NCBI GenBank assembly: GCA_001724265.1
Contig: MEDY01000145.1
Coordinates: 1 to 62,933 of the forward strand
Reading direction: 5' to 3'
Source: Rhizaria sp. SCN 62-66
Lineage: Eukaryota > Rhizaria, unplaced
DNA: 62,933 bases
Shown here piece by piece: positions 1 to 11,058 of this stretch. Below the pieces are notes generated by a model. It ran no database searches. It worked only from the letters and a program-made list of their open reading frames with translations, and was not told where the DNA came from. Position numbers and translations under genes: made by a program. Position 1 is the stretch's first letter; the number at the start of each line of letters is the position of its first letter.

Positions 1-1
1 C

Positions 2-691
2 TTGGCGCGGCTGCGGCGCGGCGTGGAGAAGGGCGAACCGGCTGCCATGTATACATACGGCCGTGCAACGTACTATGGTCAGTTTGGCCTCAAGCCGGAA
101 GCTACGCTCGGACACGCGCTGATGCTGCGATCTGGGAAATCTGCCGAAGGCGACGGCTTCTATGGCCCCGCGGCGGCGTATTACGGGAAGAGCGAGCGTT
201 CTATGCTGCACACGAAGGCTGCGGCCGAGGCCGGTGTGACTGAAGTGCAAGTGACCCTCGGCAAGCACCTCGTCGAAACAGGCAATCACGCGAACGGCAT
301 GTACTGGCTGCGCATCGCCGCCGACGCGGACGACGTGCAGGCGCTTGTTCTGCTTTCGGAGATCAGCTACAAAGGCCTTTACGGCCAGCCCAAGAACAAC
401 GACGACTCGTTCCGCTTCGCCATGCGCGCGGACGCGACGGGCCACCCCGCGGGGCGCGCAGAGCTGGCGATGCACTACGTGCTGGGCGTCGGCGTGCGGC
501 ACGATCCCGAGCGCGGCGCGCGGACGCTGTATGAAATTGTGACGGCATCCAATAACGAGCACGCGATGTATCTCTTGGCCGTCTGTCTGGTCAACGGCTG
601 GGGCATTCTTCGCGACCATAACGCCGCCAAGTATTGGTTGATTCGCATCCACGATAGCCCCAAGGCATCGCTTCTGCTCTGCCAGCTCTAA
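2..691 (+). CDS. Sel1-repeat protein, 5' partial
   Basis: The frame is open from the window edge to a TAA at 689-691, so the N-terminus lies outside the window. The visible 229 codons are made of Sel1-like (TPR-like) helical repeats of about 36 residues, recognisable from the spacing of Ala/Gly/Leu in A-x-A-x-x-x-L-G-x-x-Y-x-x-G patterns (for example LAMHYVLGVGV and LLAVCLVNGWGI). Sel1 repeats usually act as protein-protein scaffolds, for example in ERAD adaptors or kinase-associated regulators. No catalytic domain is visible in this part, so the function is open. A possible poly(A) signal AATAAA lies at 768-773. Codon use is G/C-ending like its neighbours. Confidence 0.75.
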   Translation: MARLRRGVEKGEPAAMYTYGRATYYGQFGLKPEATLGHALMLRSGKSAEGDGFYGPAAAYYGKSERSMLHTKAAAEAGVTEVQVTLGKHLVETGNHANGMYWLRIAADADDVQALVLLSEISYKGLYGQPKNNDDSFRFAMRADATGHPAGRAELAMHYVLGVGVRHDPERGARTLYEIVTASNNEHAMYLLAVCLVNGWGILRDHNAAKYWLIRIHDSPKASLLLCQL

Positions 692-1180
692 GGGTTATGT
701 ACGATTTAGGTTGAGAGAGTAAGGTCGCGCAATTATCTCATGTTTATTAAAGGCATAATTTAAGTAGAATAAAATGTCATTTGTGTGACCTGCTCTACTA
801 GTGAGTGTTGTTGTGATGCTTTGACCATGAGAAACTGCGTTAAATCTCTTTAACATATAAACTCGAGGCCGCACTTCTGGCACTCGGAGTCGATGACCGG
901 GCGAACATATAGAACCTATCAAGTCATGTTTATGGTAATATGATGTTTGTATTAGGCACATATCGCCAATAATCGGACATGAACATCGAAAAGTCCTAGT
1001 GGCACTGCATACATCCCCGTGAAGAAGGCAGCTAACATCGCATGCAGCTGTGCAGCTCAGCACTACTGTGAAGCAGCACCAACGATTCCAATCTATATAT
1101 CGCCAACTAGAGTATCTCCCCCGCCATGTTTCGCTATGGTTCTGTGTTGATTTAGTTAGTCTTTTGCGTGTTGCGTGTGT
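692..1180. other. Intergenic, convergent 3' ends
   Basis: AT-rich spacer between the ends of the Sel1 gene (+) and the RBX-like gene (-). It holds an AATAAA at 768-773 suited to the upstream gene. I see no coding signal or RNA gene. Confidence 0.5.
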
Positions 1181-1776
1181 TTACGCGCTGGTGGTGTTGC
1201 CGGCGTACTCCCACTCGACGTTGCATAACGGACACAGCTTGTGGTCGAACAGCCAGCGCTCGATGCAGTGCTGATGGTACGAGTGTTTGCAGATGCCTGT
1301 GCAGCGCGGGTAGGAAACAAAGCAAGGCGAGGCAATGAAAGGAAACAAGAAAGCGTGAGCACGTGATCAGTTGATGAATCGGATTGGAAACGAGTTGGAT
1401 GAAGGAGCGACAGCAGTACAGTGAACGAGCGCGACGTACCCCACGCGGGCATGCAGTCGCGGACGCGCGTGTTGCTCCCGCCCTCGGCAGGCGTGTTGCA
1501 GTTGAGGCAGTGCATGGTGAGCGCGTTGTGGCAGATGGAGCACGTGGTCGAGGTCTCGCCGTAGGACCACACGGCCACGGCGCTCCACTTCTTCACCACA
1601 ACAGGCGCCGCGGCGGCGGGCTGCTGAGCGGATGCGGCCGGAGGAGCTAAAGGTGTGAGAAATAGACGGTAGTATATAATTTGTGCAAACGTGAGTGGTT
1701 TTGATTCCTGAAGAGAAACAGTGATAGTAGGGTCTCGGATGAGGTCCTTTTGGCTGATGGAATTCGTACCTGACAT
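1181..1776 (-). CDS. RBX1/RBX2-like RING-H2 protein (cullin-RING ligase subunit)
   Basis: Three exons on the minus strand: 1776-1770, 1646-1440 and 1296-1181, joined by GTACGA..TTAG and GTACGT..ACAG introns, give 109 aa ending in TAA. The product has the RBX hallmark VVKKW-x-AVAVW followed by a RING-H2: C38-x2-C41, C49-x2-C52, C67, C74, H76, H79, H81, C82, then C93-x2-C96 and a C-terminal EWEY. RBX proteins bind the cullin C-terminus and recruit the E2 in SCF-type ubiquitin ligases. The last zinc position is Cys, as in RBX2 and APC11, whereas animal RBX1 has Asp; the following N-x-EWE resembles RBX1. The protein therefore looks intermediate between the two paralogues. The first exon codes only seven bases (ATG TCA G), which fixes the start. 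An APC11-like relative lies at 23554-23991. Confidence 0.85.
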
Positions 1777-2379
1777 GGCGGTCTATCAACGTGTTCCAAA
1801 GTAATGAGTCAACGAAAAAAATAGGAGTAAGAGTGCCAATATGAGAACCGTCTCTGCATTTCGAGAACACGAAAAAAATAGGCTTGACGAGAGAGTCCTA
1901 GACATCCTGGTCACTCCACCACCACAAAGCAAGTTCGTCATTTTTGAAGACAAGATTCTTAACCATAAACAACATAATACATAGTATAAATAACAGTGAG
2001 TAGTCAACACAAACGTGTCTGTGTCATGCACACTACTAGCTCCCATTAACGGCCTATACCCGAACATATTCATCATCATAGACTCCCCATCTATGATACC
2101 CAAGCAGGCCTCTATTGAGCAAAGTACCGCCGTCTTTTGGCGTCTGGTGCGACTTATACAGTCCGTCTATGGGGTCGATAGTCGAGAACCTATATCACGT
2201 AATTACTTTCTGTATTTTCCCATAATTATATCACCTGAGACATCTGGCTAACCTCACTTGGGCATTCTCCACGCCTTCTGTCCGTTAGTCGCCTTCAGCA
2301 ACACTCGAGCCACACGACGCAGTGTGTGACAACGTTCTCTTGAGACACAAGAAGCCTCGCATTCGGAACGCGAGCGCGC
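1777..2379. other. Divergent intergenic region
   Basis: About 600 bp of AT-rich sequence between the start codons of the RBX-like gene (-) and the RING/B-box gene (+). It presumably holds both promoters. I recognise no specific motif. Confidence 0.4.
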
Positions 2380-5300
2380 ATGGCGCACGCAGCTAACTCG
2401 CAAGCTATTGAGCGCATCGTGCAATGCTTGATCTGCTACGGCCCTCCTGATAAGGCCCGCGCCTGCTCATCATGTTCAGCACTCTTCTGTGAAAACTGCA
2501 TCCTGGTACGGCATAACAAACGCCACTAGGGTCGTGGTCTCGGTATAACACTTTACTCGTGATGTGCTTTGGTTTTGTGTGGTATTTGTTTTCTTTATAA
2601 CATGCTATCACTCCATCTCTTCATCACTTCTCACTCGCACAATGCTGCCTCATGTGTGCTTGTATCCCTGACCGTCTCGCTACAACAGCGGTGGCTCGTC
2701 ACCAAGCCCCGCTGTCCGCTCTGCGCAACGCCAGCGACATCTATAGACCGATTTGTCAAGCTCCGCTGGGTCGAAGACTTGTCTTCGCTTGTGCACAAAG
2801 CCCCAGCGACGGGGCCGCCGGAAGAGGAGGTACGCGTTGTTAACACTGCAACTCTGATATATCAGCGTAGCATGGGTAACTTTGAATTATATTTACGTGT
2901 ATTGTCTGCATATTTTTTTATAATCTCAATGTAACTAGTCGACATTATGCTTACTTCACTTCGTGCACCGTCCTGCTGTATCGTTCCTGCGCGGGCGCCC
3001 GCCCGCCCGCAGTCTTGTCCGAGCCACTCCGCGCCGCTGTCGTACTGGTGCGTTGACTGCGCGCAGTGCCTGTGTGGCGACTGCGCAATGCTGGACGCCA
3101 CGCACCGCGGCCACGCCTTCCGTAAGGTTGCCGACGTGCGGGCCGAGCTTGCGGCCCGCGCCGACGCGCTCGTGCCGCACATCGCCACGCGGTCCGCGGA
3201 ACGCGAGCAGCAGGAGCAGGACATGGTGCTCTTCTACGCGCGCGTTAAGGACACGCTCGCGTGGCTCGACTCGTGCGCAACGCTGCTGCCTGTTGCGGCT
3301 CTCGCGCCGTGCCACGCGCTGCTGACCTCCTTCTCCTCCTTCCTCACGGCCTCGGTCCACGCAGAGCGCGCGCACGCCCTGGCCGCGGCGCACGCGTACC
3401 ACGGCATCGAGCGCGCGCTGGCCACGCCCACGGCCGCCGCGCTGGCCGGGCTCGCCGCCGCAGCCCCGCGCTGGGCGGCGCGCGTCCTGCCCCCGCTCGC
3501 GCTCGGCCCCGACCACTGGGCCGCCGCCAGGGCGCTCTTCGCGGGCGCCTTCGCGGACGCCGCCGCCGCCGTCGTGCCCCGCGCCGCCACGGGCGCCGCC
3601 ACCGTGCCCGTCGCGGCGCTGGGCGCGGCGCCCGGCGCAGTCCGCGAGCTCGGCGTCGTGCGCCTCAACGGCTCGCGCTTCGCCTTCTTCCTCCACTGCG
3701 AGTGCCGCTGCGGCCGCGGCGCGGGCGCGAGCGCGGGCAGCGGCGCCGGTGTCGGCCTGGGTGGGCTGGGCGCGGCGAGCGCGGCGGCGCTGGCGGTGTG
3801 CGCGTGCCCGCTGTTTGCGCTGGCGCACTGCAGCAGCGAGCGCGGCGACGTCCGCGCCCCCGCAGCGCAGCGGGAGGCGGTCACGCGCGCGCTCCAGCGA
3901 CTCACGCCGGCGCCGCCCGCGCCCTTCGAGACGTTCTCCTCTCAGACCGGCGATGCGTCTGCGCACGCGGGCGCGGCGGTGACGCAGGCAAGCCTGCTCT
4001 GCGGTCCACATCAAAGCAGCAACAACAGCAGTAGTGGCGGCGGTAGTGTACTGGGGCGGGTCTGGGCCAGCGAGGCCCGCGCCGCCGCGGCCGCGGCCGC
4101 CACGGCCGCCACAGCCGCCAGCACAGAGACCGCTGACAACCACCAACAGCAGCAGTTGCAGCCGCAGCAAGTGCGCGAGTCTGCGCTCGACTCGCAGCCG
4201 CCGTTGCGCGCCACGGGCTCGTACAAGCTGCAGGTGACGGTGATGCGCCGCCTGCCCGGTGAGACGGCGGCGGCCGCGCTGCGCCGCACGCAGGCGCTCG
4301 GCGCGACGCCTTGGGAGCTCATCGACCTTGCCAACGCCAACCCTACCGCGAGCGTGGGCGCGGGCGCGTGCGCACACAGCTGCGGCGGCGGCGGCGATGG
4401 CGCTCTTAGCAGTTTGAACGCTGCGGTGAGCGGCGAGACTGTGAGCGGGCGCGCAACGCTCGCTGACGGCGACTCCGGCCGGCTCAAGCTGCCGTCTACT
4501 GAAGAGCTTGTCGCGCGCGGCCTGCTCTCTGCGCTGTCGGGGCCGGCCGCGGTGTCGGCGTGCACGGGAGCTGACTCAAACTGCCACGGCGACAGTGAGG
4601 GCAACAGTGAGGCGAGTATCACTGTGCGCTTCTCCGTGGCGTGCTGCGACGTGTTTCAGCAGGCGCAGGAGGCTGACGCGCACGCGCTGTGGCTGCAGGA
4701 GCACGCGAGCAAGCTCGAGCGTGAGAACCAGCGCCTGCGCGCCGCGCTGAACACGGCAGCTGCGGGGCAGCAGCCGCAGCAGCAACCGCAGCAGGAGCTG
4801 CAGCATATGAGGCCACAACAGCCTCAGCAGCAGCAACAGCATTATACGCAGCAACAGCAGCAGCAACACGGCGTGTCTCAGGACACTGCGCCCCGCACTG
4901 CGGCCGCGCGCGCCCGTTTGGCGCCACCGACAACAACAACCGCTGCAACGACTGCGTCGGCGCCTGTGACCGCGGCTGCATATGCTCCTGCTCTGGCGTC
5001 CCCGAACAAGGCTGTCACGCTAGCTACGCCGCTGACTGTGCCGCCTGCTGTTCAGCGCACGCGCAGCGGCACTGATCTGCCGTCCGCAGCAGCAGCGCCT
5101 GTGGCGGGGCGAAACTCGCTTGCTTACACAACACCGCTGCCGCTGGGTCCCGCAGCGTACGCGCCTGCAAATGTTGCGCCAGCCAACAACAGTGTTCACA
5201 GCAGTGCTGGCGGTGCGGTTCCTGCTCGTATTGGCGCCGACGGTGCTGCTAACGCTGGTGTCGCTTCAGAGGCGCTGATCGCAGAGCTCACGCAGCTTAC

Positions 5301-6276
5301 GGAAGAGCTGCTTTCGGTCTCCCCAACGCCCATCTTTGTCCCTAACACTGCGCCACAGAATAAGCTCTTAAACGTTGCGAAGGCAGCGGCATCCGCAGTG
5401 CCGGCAATGAGTGTAGCGACACCGCGGCGCGCCGCCGCTAGCAGCACGACTATGGCCGCACCACCGGGCAACGCTGCGCGCGCTCACACGGCGCACGCGA
5501 GCGTGACCATTGCGCACGCGGGCACAAATGCAAGCGGCGTCGATGCTGAGGCTGACGCGGAGAACGAGACGGAGCGGCTTGTGGCGCGCGCGCTCGCGGC
5601 CTTGGCGCGGCACACGGGCTCTGTGCCCGCGCTTCCGCCGCTGAACCAGCCGCTGCACCACACGCCTTCTCGTGGGAACGGGAACGCTAACGCTCAGCTG
5701 CAGCCGCAACCGCAATCGCAGTCTTTGTCGGCGCATCTGCCGGGGCGCAGGGGCGGCGCGCTGCTGAGCCCGACTGGTCGGCTGCTGACAGGCGTTCCGA
5801 CGCGCGCGGCAAGTGGTGACGAAGACTTTGACGATGACGACGACAACTATGGCGATGTCGGTCGTCCTGCTGCGGCGCAAAACAACAATGGGATGCGCTA
5901 TAGCGGTGATAGTGTTGCTGGGATTGCGGACGCGTATAACTCAAAGATGATTGCGCCGATAACGAGTCGCGTCCTGAAATTTGGTGTGAACGACAGCGCC
6001 ACGAACTGTGACGACACTGCGCAGTTTCAGTCACATGCGCATTTGCCGCATGACAGTGTGCGCGCGCGTCTGGCGGCCGACAGTTCGGGGCTACCACGAT
6101 ATGCGTTCCGCAGCAATAACAGTGATAGCGAGATCCTCGACGTCAATGATAACGACGGTCGATGTAACCTGAACGGCCAAGAAGACAATTGTTCGATCGG
6201 TAACTACGCCGATGACGCGTCCTCATTGGGTGAGGTGAGGTCGCGGCAAGACAGCGTTGACAACATCGACAACTAA
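2380..6276 (+). CDS. TRIM-like RING/B-box protein
   Basis: Three exons: 2380-2505, 2689-2829 and 3013-6276, with GTACGG and GTACGC donors, encode about 1176 aa ending in TAA. Residues about 16-60 form a RING-like module built from four CxxC pairs (C16/C19, C29/C32, C37/C40 and CPLC in exon 2), that is a C4C4 arrangement rather than C3HC4. Exon 3 opens directly with a B-box: C-x2-H, C-x2-C, C-x2-C, H-x2-H in about residues 91-124 (CPSH, CVDC, CGDC, HRGH). A helical stretch with many E/R/Q follows, as in the RBCC architecture. The remaining 900 residues are Ala-, Gln- and Ser-rich with a short charged coiled-coil segment near 4690-4750 and no recognisable PRY-SPRY or NHL domain. RING plus B-box suggests a ubiquitin E3, but the C-terminal target module is unknown. 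Exon phases are all 0. AATAAA lies near 6411. Confidence 0.75.
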
Positions 6277-7099
6277 GCAATGTGTACCGTATGTTTCCTC
6301 TCGGTCACCAACACGTTTTTCAGAGTAATATTGTTCCGGCGAGTGGAAATGGACGAACTCGTTGCAGCTGACACATCCAGATTTGTACTTAGTATTTTAA
6401 AGAAAGTGAAAAAATAAACAACGTCATAATGTGCGTGCTTTTAACTCACGTCAGGCAGAAATTGTGTGTCATTCACGTATGGCTTGCTTTTGTTTTCTCC
6501 TGCATTAACTAGTACTGTATCGTGTATGTTTACTCACCAATGAACCTCTCTTAAAACTAATGATCACAGTCACCACGAACCTGCGTCCAGCGATGTATTA
6601 TCCAAGAAATGATCCCATGTACGATTTTGTATTTCAAAGAAAACACGGATTTTCAATCATAGATTGATGACGGAGTTTCATTGGAGCATGTTGTACGATG
6701 CCTTGTGAATGTATATATTTGTAAGTTCGCACTTTCGTAGAAGCATGTTGACACGTCAGAAAGACGCATGCTGTGAGTTGCGAATCTAGTGCGAACATGG
6801 CGAGCCGCAACGATCGTAACCGCCTTCTCCGGCTCGTTAGATGCAAATTTTAGCAATGTAGTATGGCTGTGATAGTGCCTATGTTGGCGCCATTTATTTA
6901 TTAAACTGGATTTCTCTTAAACCACATGTTTCATAGTTTCATAGCCCATTGTACTGGCAACTCTGACGGCCTGCAATAACGCTCGTCTGTCGATCACCAG
7001 CCACTGTTCTAATGTCGTGTTCCTTGTTTACTCGCTTATTCACGCACGCACAATGCGCTCAATCTGTTATGTGGCGTGTGTTTTTCCCAAGTAGGCTGC
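6277..7099. other. Intergenic, AT-rich
   Basis: About 820 bp between the RING/B-box gene and the CHAT gene, both plus strand. It contains an A-rich AATAAA context near 6411. A short upstream ORF starts at the ATG near 7054 and ends in TAG just before the CHAT start; if TAG is sense, this ORF would not end there. I see no gene. Confidence 0.4.
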
Positions 7100-9186
7100 A
7101 TGTCGCGACTGTATCTCACCTACCTGTTCGCGAACGGCCTGCCCCTAGAAGATGATAAAGCTTCAGATATTCCCAAATGTGAGACCCTGCAGCCGGTTGC
7201 TAGCTCTCCCAGCAACGCTGTTTCCAGTGGAACTTCCACGCCCACCGCCCAGCATGCCTCATCGGATGAGTACTGGGCGTCCTCGGCGCTGCTCAACGAG
7301 AGCCAGGACTACACAACCTTGGTGAAGGCTTTCGCAGGCGTCAAATGCGACGCTCGCTACGTGTGTCGTGTGGCTTCACCGGACAAGCTGAAGGACTGCA
7401 TCTACAAAGCGTGCGCGCTTCGCGTTGCAGAGCCCGACTCAGTGTCCGTGCTGCATTTGACGTGCCACGCTGATTCCGCGAGTCTGCACCTTGAGTGCGG
7501 GACAGCGAACATGGACACGACGTACATGAAGAAAGAGGAGCTCGAATACCTTCTGACAAACGAGTACAACAGGGTCGCCTCAGATCCTAACGTTTGCTTC
7601 AACGAAAAGGACCATCGACCCCCGTTTGACCTGGTTTTGCTCATGTGCTGCAACGGCGTCGTGCACGCGAAGCCCTTCACACTGCGCAACATGCCCGTCA
7701 TCACGACGGGCAAATGCGCGATCGATGACACTGTGGGTGTGAACTTCGCACAGGCCCTTTACCAGAAGCTCTTTGTGTGGGACGAGCGCGCGCCGTCGCT
7801 GATAGAAGCCTACGAGCATGCGTGCAAGAGTGTTCGGGGCAAGAAAGGTACAGTCGCAGACTGCGCAAACAGTGCGCCCATGATGCCAAATACCTTTCTG
7901 TTCATCGAGCCGTTGTCCAGCTGCGAATACGGCAAGTGCCATCGCACGGGTCCAAACCTCGGTAACACCATGCCGTCGCAGCGCCTCAAGTCTCACCGAC
8001 CCAGTCAGTCGGTTGCCCTGAACCCGCCGTTCATGCCTGTGGCGAGCAGCGAGAGGCTGCTGGGGCGCGACCGCGAGCTGAGGCTACTGTGCTAGGTCTT
8101 CACAAAGTGCCTCGATTCGCGGCCGCGGCCAACCGTTGTGTGCGGACTGCGCCACGGTGGGAAGTCAACTTTTGTTGATGCTTTCTGCACACGCTTGGGC
8201 ATGCGTCATTTCTTCTGGCCTGTGGTGCAACTCAAGGACTGTCTGCAGAGCTCTGTGGAGGAACTCTTACAGCAGGGCAAAATTATGGACGCTTTCCGTG
8301 AGCACTTTCGCTACGATCTCTGCACTGCGTTGGACGTGGATCCTGATGGCTCGGGACCCTTTGACATCAAAAAGATTCTCACGCACCCCAACTCGCTCAA
8401 GGAGTTCGCCCGATGCCCTGGCTACAACTTTCCACGCTGCGACGTCGACGAGTTTCTCCGGACGGTCTCGATTCGCTGGCTGCTTGTGGTGCCGCGCTGC
8501 GACGACATGCTTGAGGCGATGTGCAAGGCTTCACGGAGCTCTTCACAGGGCATATCAGAGTCAAAGCTGAAGGGGGCGTGGATCCAGTGGGTAAACCAGC
8601 TCGCTGACTTTGGGGTCGCGGTGTGTTTGGGCGCAACCCTCAAGGTCAACGACATGAGTACGTCCGGCTCAGATGAGACGTCGGATGATTCCCCGTACAG
8701 TGGCTTCAACCAAGTCGCCGTGCAGCCGCTGGTGGAGCCTGCGATGCGCCAAATCGTCAGACGGAAGCTCACTCTCAGTGTGCACAATGGGCAAGTCCTT
8801 ACCGCGGTCGAGGAGTACTTTAACAAAGAGCAAATCATGCTTCAACAGCGACTGGCAGGACTTGCCGCCGCGGCCAAGGCATTTGCCAAGCACCTCAACA
8901 AGGGCCTCAGCTCGTACAGTCTGAATAAGATCAAGACGATCGATGAGAAGACCGTCAAACAGGCTGTTGACCGCGCGCTTCAAGTTACGCAAGAGGAGTT
9001 TAAGGAGCGTATTAGCGAGTTCGACAGAGGATAGCGCAGGAGTTCGAGTACAAGCGCCAAGAAAAGCTCAAGCGGATAGCGCAGGAAGTTGCGGTGGTCG
9101 AGGGCAACGCAGCGTCTAAGGAATCGGAGATGGCCGACCCCCCAGAAGGACAAGAAGAAGACAACAAAGACGAGGAGGGGCAGTGA
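7100..9186 (+). CDS. CHAT-domain / STAND-type P-loop NTPase (in-frame TAG, one frameshift)
   Basis: The start is taken at ATG 7100. Residues about 70-250 form a CHAT (caspase-HetF associated with TPRs) peptidase-like domain: HLTCHAD with candidate catalytic His123, LLMCCNG with Cys183 at the nucleophile position (C-x2-G), then the ID-D-TVGVNFAQALY helix typical of the family. A linker leads to LLGRDRELRLL, the usual entry to a STAND/AAA module, and a Walker A GLRHGGKST (G349, K355, S356), followed by a hydrophobic strand WLLVVPRCDD that may be Walker B. The C-terminus is a charged coiled coil. An in-frame TAG (residue 332) lies between the entry motif and Walker A; both sides are the same frame and one domain. 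Near 9028-9034 the frame shifts by one base: the coiled coil continues in another frame with normal codon use to TGA at 9184-9186. This could be a sequence error, a broken gene or a frameshift. CHAT-STAND proteins in other organisms act as signal-activated proteases in cell death or defence; that role here is inference. Confidence 0.7.
8093..8095 (+). other. In-frame TAG inside CHAT-STAND gene
   Basis: The TAG falls between GRDRELRLLC and VFTKCLDSRPRP, 48 bases before the Walker A codons, with no frame change. No GT..AG intron fits around it. It is read here as a sense codon. Confidence 0.65.
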
Positions 9187-10186
9187 GGGAGTGATGGTAT
9201 TGTGTCTGTCATTGTAAGCTGCAGGCACGATCTGAAAGTGAATAGCGCATTATATTATTGCAACTGACAGTGACGCGCGTCCGATATAACAGCATTGCTG
9301 TAATATGGTCAGTGATAGAACTGACGTGAGATAAACTGACATTTAGAAGCAATACAAGCTTACTATGATATTTTCGACGTAATTCGATACTTACATGTAC
9401 ATGTATGTACCAGCCTAACACTACTATGCTGTCCACGAACAAAATAAGCCGTAAATGCTCCACGCACACTCTAATTGAGAACTAATTAAATCAAAACAAA
9501 ATAATTAAGTACAATTATTCAATTTTGTTGTCCATATGAAAGAATTATCACAATATTTTTCATCTCAGCCAACAGACGTTGAAGATATAGAGCCAATTCA
9601 CGATTGGCATCCTCAAAGACTTGGTATTATAATAGATGTGAGACATTGGCTAAGGATCTTCATTCTTCAAACAAAAACAATTGCAGATCGCCAAACTAAT
9701 GTGCAAAACGCACGCAATATCAGAAGTTGGCATCCTAGCTCAATTGTCTTCATTCTTTCCGCCCTGCAGAATCTGACCGCAACGCAGTCGCCTGATGCTG
9801 CCAATCGTGGATTCGTTATAATTATATAATTAGTATGGACATGTTGCATCCTACACAGATTATTGCTTGCTAGGACAAGAGCTAATAAAAGTCCGTCATG
9901 TATTGTCCATAAAAAGGCCTGCAGAGACCATTAACTAAAATACCTCACAATTTGCAACAACGGCTTATCTCGGAAGATCTCTGACCCGAGTTAGGCCTTT
10001 GCACGACGCCATTTTGAAGGTTTGTGTCAGTGATTAAATGATACGTGCATGGTTTGCATGGACAAGATAAGATAATATGCTTCATAACATCGCCACACGA
10101 GAAGTACTACTGCTGGTTTTAAACACCAACGCGTTCTTGATTCGCAAAGCAAGAACATTGTACATACATGCTGATGCTAATAGATT
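9187..10186. other. Intergenic, AT-rich, with short direct repeats
   Basis: About 1 kb between the CHAT gene and the 3' end of the CSL4 gene. TTGGCATCCT occurs near 9604 and 9728, and CTTCATTCTT near 9658 and 9748. An AT-rich 97-codon ORF at 9536-9829 covers these repeats but has codon use unlike the genes around it, so I do not call it a gene. Confidence 0.4.
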
Positions 10187-11058
10187 TCACTTCTCCTTCT
10201 TGGTCACCGTGTCCATGTCCGACATGGCCGCGCCGGCCGCCGCCGCGGTCGCAACTGCGGGCGCAGCGGCGCTCGACCTGGCGAGGGCGCCGTTGGCCGC
10301 GGTGGCGTCGACGATTGCGGCCTCCGCCGGGTCGATCTTTGCGACCTTGCGGTACTCGCGCTCGCCGGTCACGGGGCACTGCATGCACTCCCAGCTCACT
10401 GGGGCCATCGGTTTCCCTGCGCGGCCCTTGGCGGCCACGACGCCGAGGTCCTCGCGCGCCGTGGAGAGGTAATAGGATCGCGAGTCGCCCAGGGAGATGA
10501 CCACGGCGCGCACGATGTCACCAGGGAGGTACGAGTTGTGAACCTCGATCGCGTCCTGCTCGAACGAACGGATGTCGCGCGCTCTGTAAAACAAAACAAA
10601 GGAGAACAACAGCACATACACATTATACGTGAGGGATACAAGACAATCATGAGAGGTGCGAGCATTTGTGGGGATAAACAATCGATTATCGAAGTAAGTG
10701 AGGTTAAGGAAAGTGAGGTGTGAGAGTGGCAGCAAGCAAAGACGTACTTGATGACGCCGGGGATGGGCTGGCGGAAGGTTGTGCTGTTCTCGACCATGAG
10801 GATGTCGGCGTGGGCCATGCGCGCGTTAATCTTGGAGACGCGGCACAGCACCACCGCGCCGATCGCGGGCACTTCGGCCTCCTGCTTCATCAAGCGCACC
10901 GAGAGGGTCTTCTGGCCCGTGGACGCGCGGGTAACCTGCTTCCAGCCCACAACTGAGGCATAGATCGTGCTGTTGACGGCGTACGTGCCAGGACCGCTGA
11001 TATAGTCGCTGGTCGAGCCGACATGGGTACCCGGCACCACAATTTCCTCGTCAGCCAT
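10187..11058 (-). CDS. CSL4: Exosome complex component CSL4
   Basis: Two minus-strand exons, 11058-10748 and 10583-10187, joined by a GTACGT..ACAG intron in phase 2, encode 235 aa ending in TGA. The protein follows CSL4/EXOSC1 along its length. An N-terminal lobe has VPGTHVG and a GPGTY strand. An S1 RNA-binding domain follows (GAVVLCRVSKINARMAHADIL, then PGVIKARDIRSFEQD). Next comes SYLPGDIVRAVVISLGD, and then a C-terminal segment (SWECMQCPVTGEREYRKVAKI) corresponding to the zinc-ribbon-like region, here with only two cysteines as in human CSL4. CSL4 is one of the three RNA-binding cap subunits of the nuclear/cytoplasmic RNA exosome. The last 45 residues are an Ala-rich extension. The start is shared with a divergent promoter facing the GPR107-like gene. 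Confidence 0.92.

Noticed and set aside
2956-4377. Long antisense ORFs over GC-rich genes
   Set aside because: They mirror the real gene on the other strand; Arg/Ala/Pro-rich shadow translations are expected at such GC content.
8090-8143. A tiny intron removing the TAG in the CHAT-STAND gene
   Set aside because: No GT..AG pair with the local GTACG donor or a usable acceptor exists in this interval.
9536-9829. 97-codon ORF as a gene
   Set aside because: AT-rich, codon use unlike any gene here, no recognisable motif, overlaps short direct repeats.
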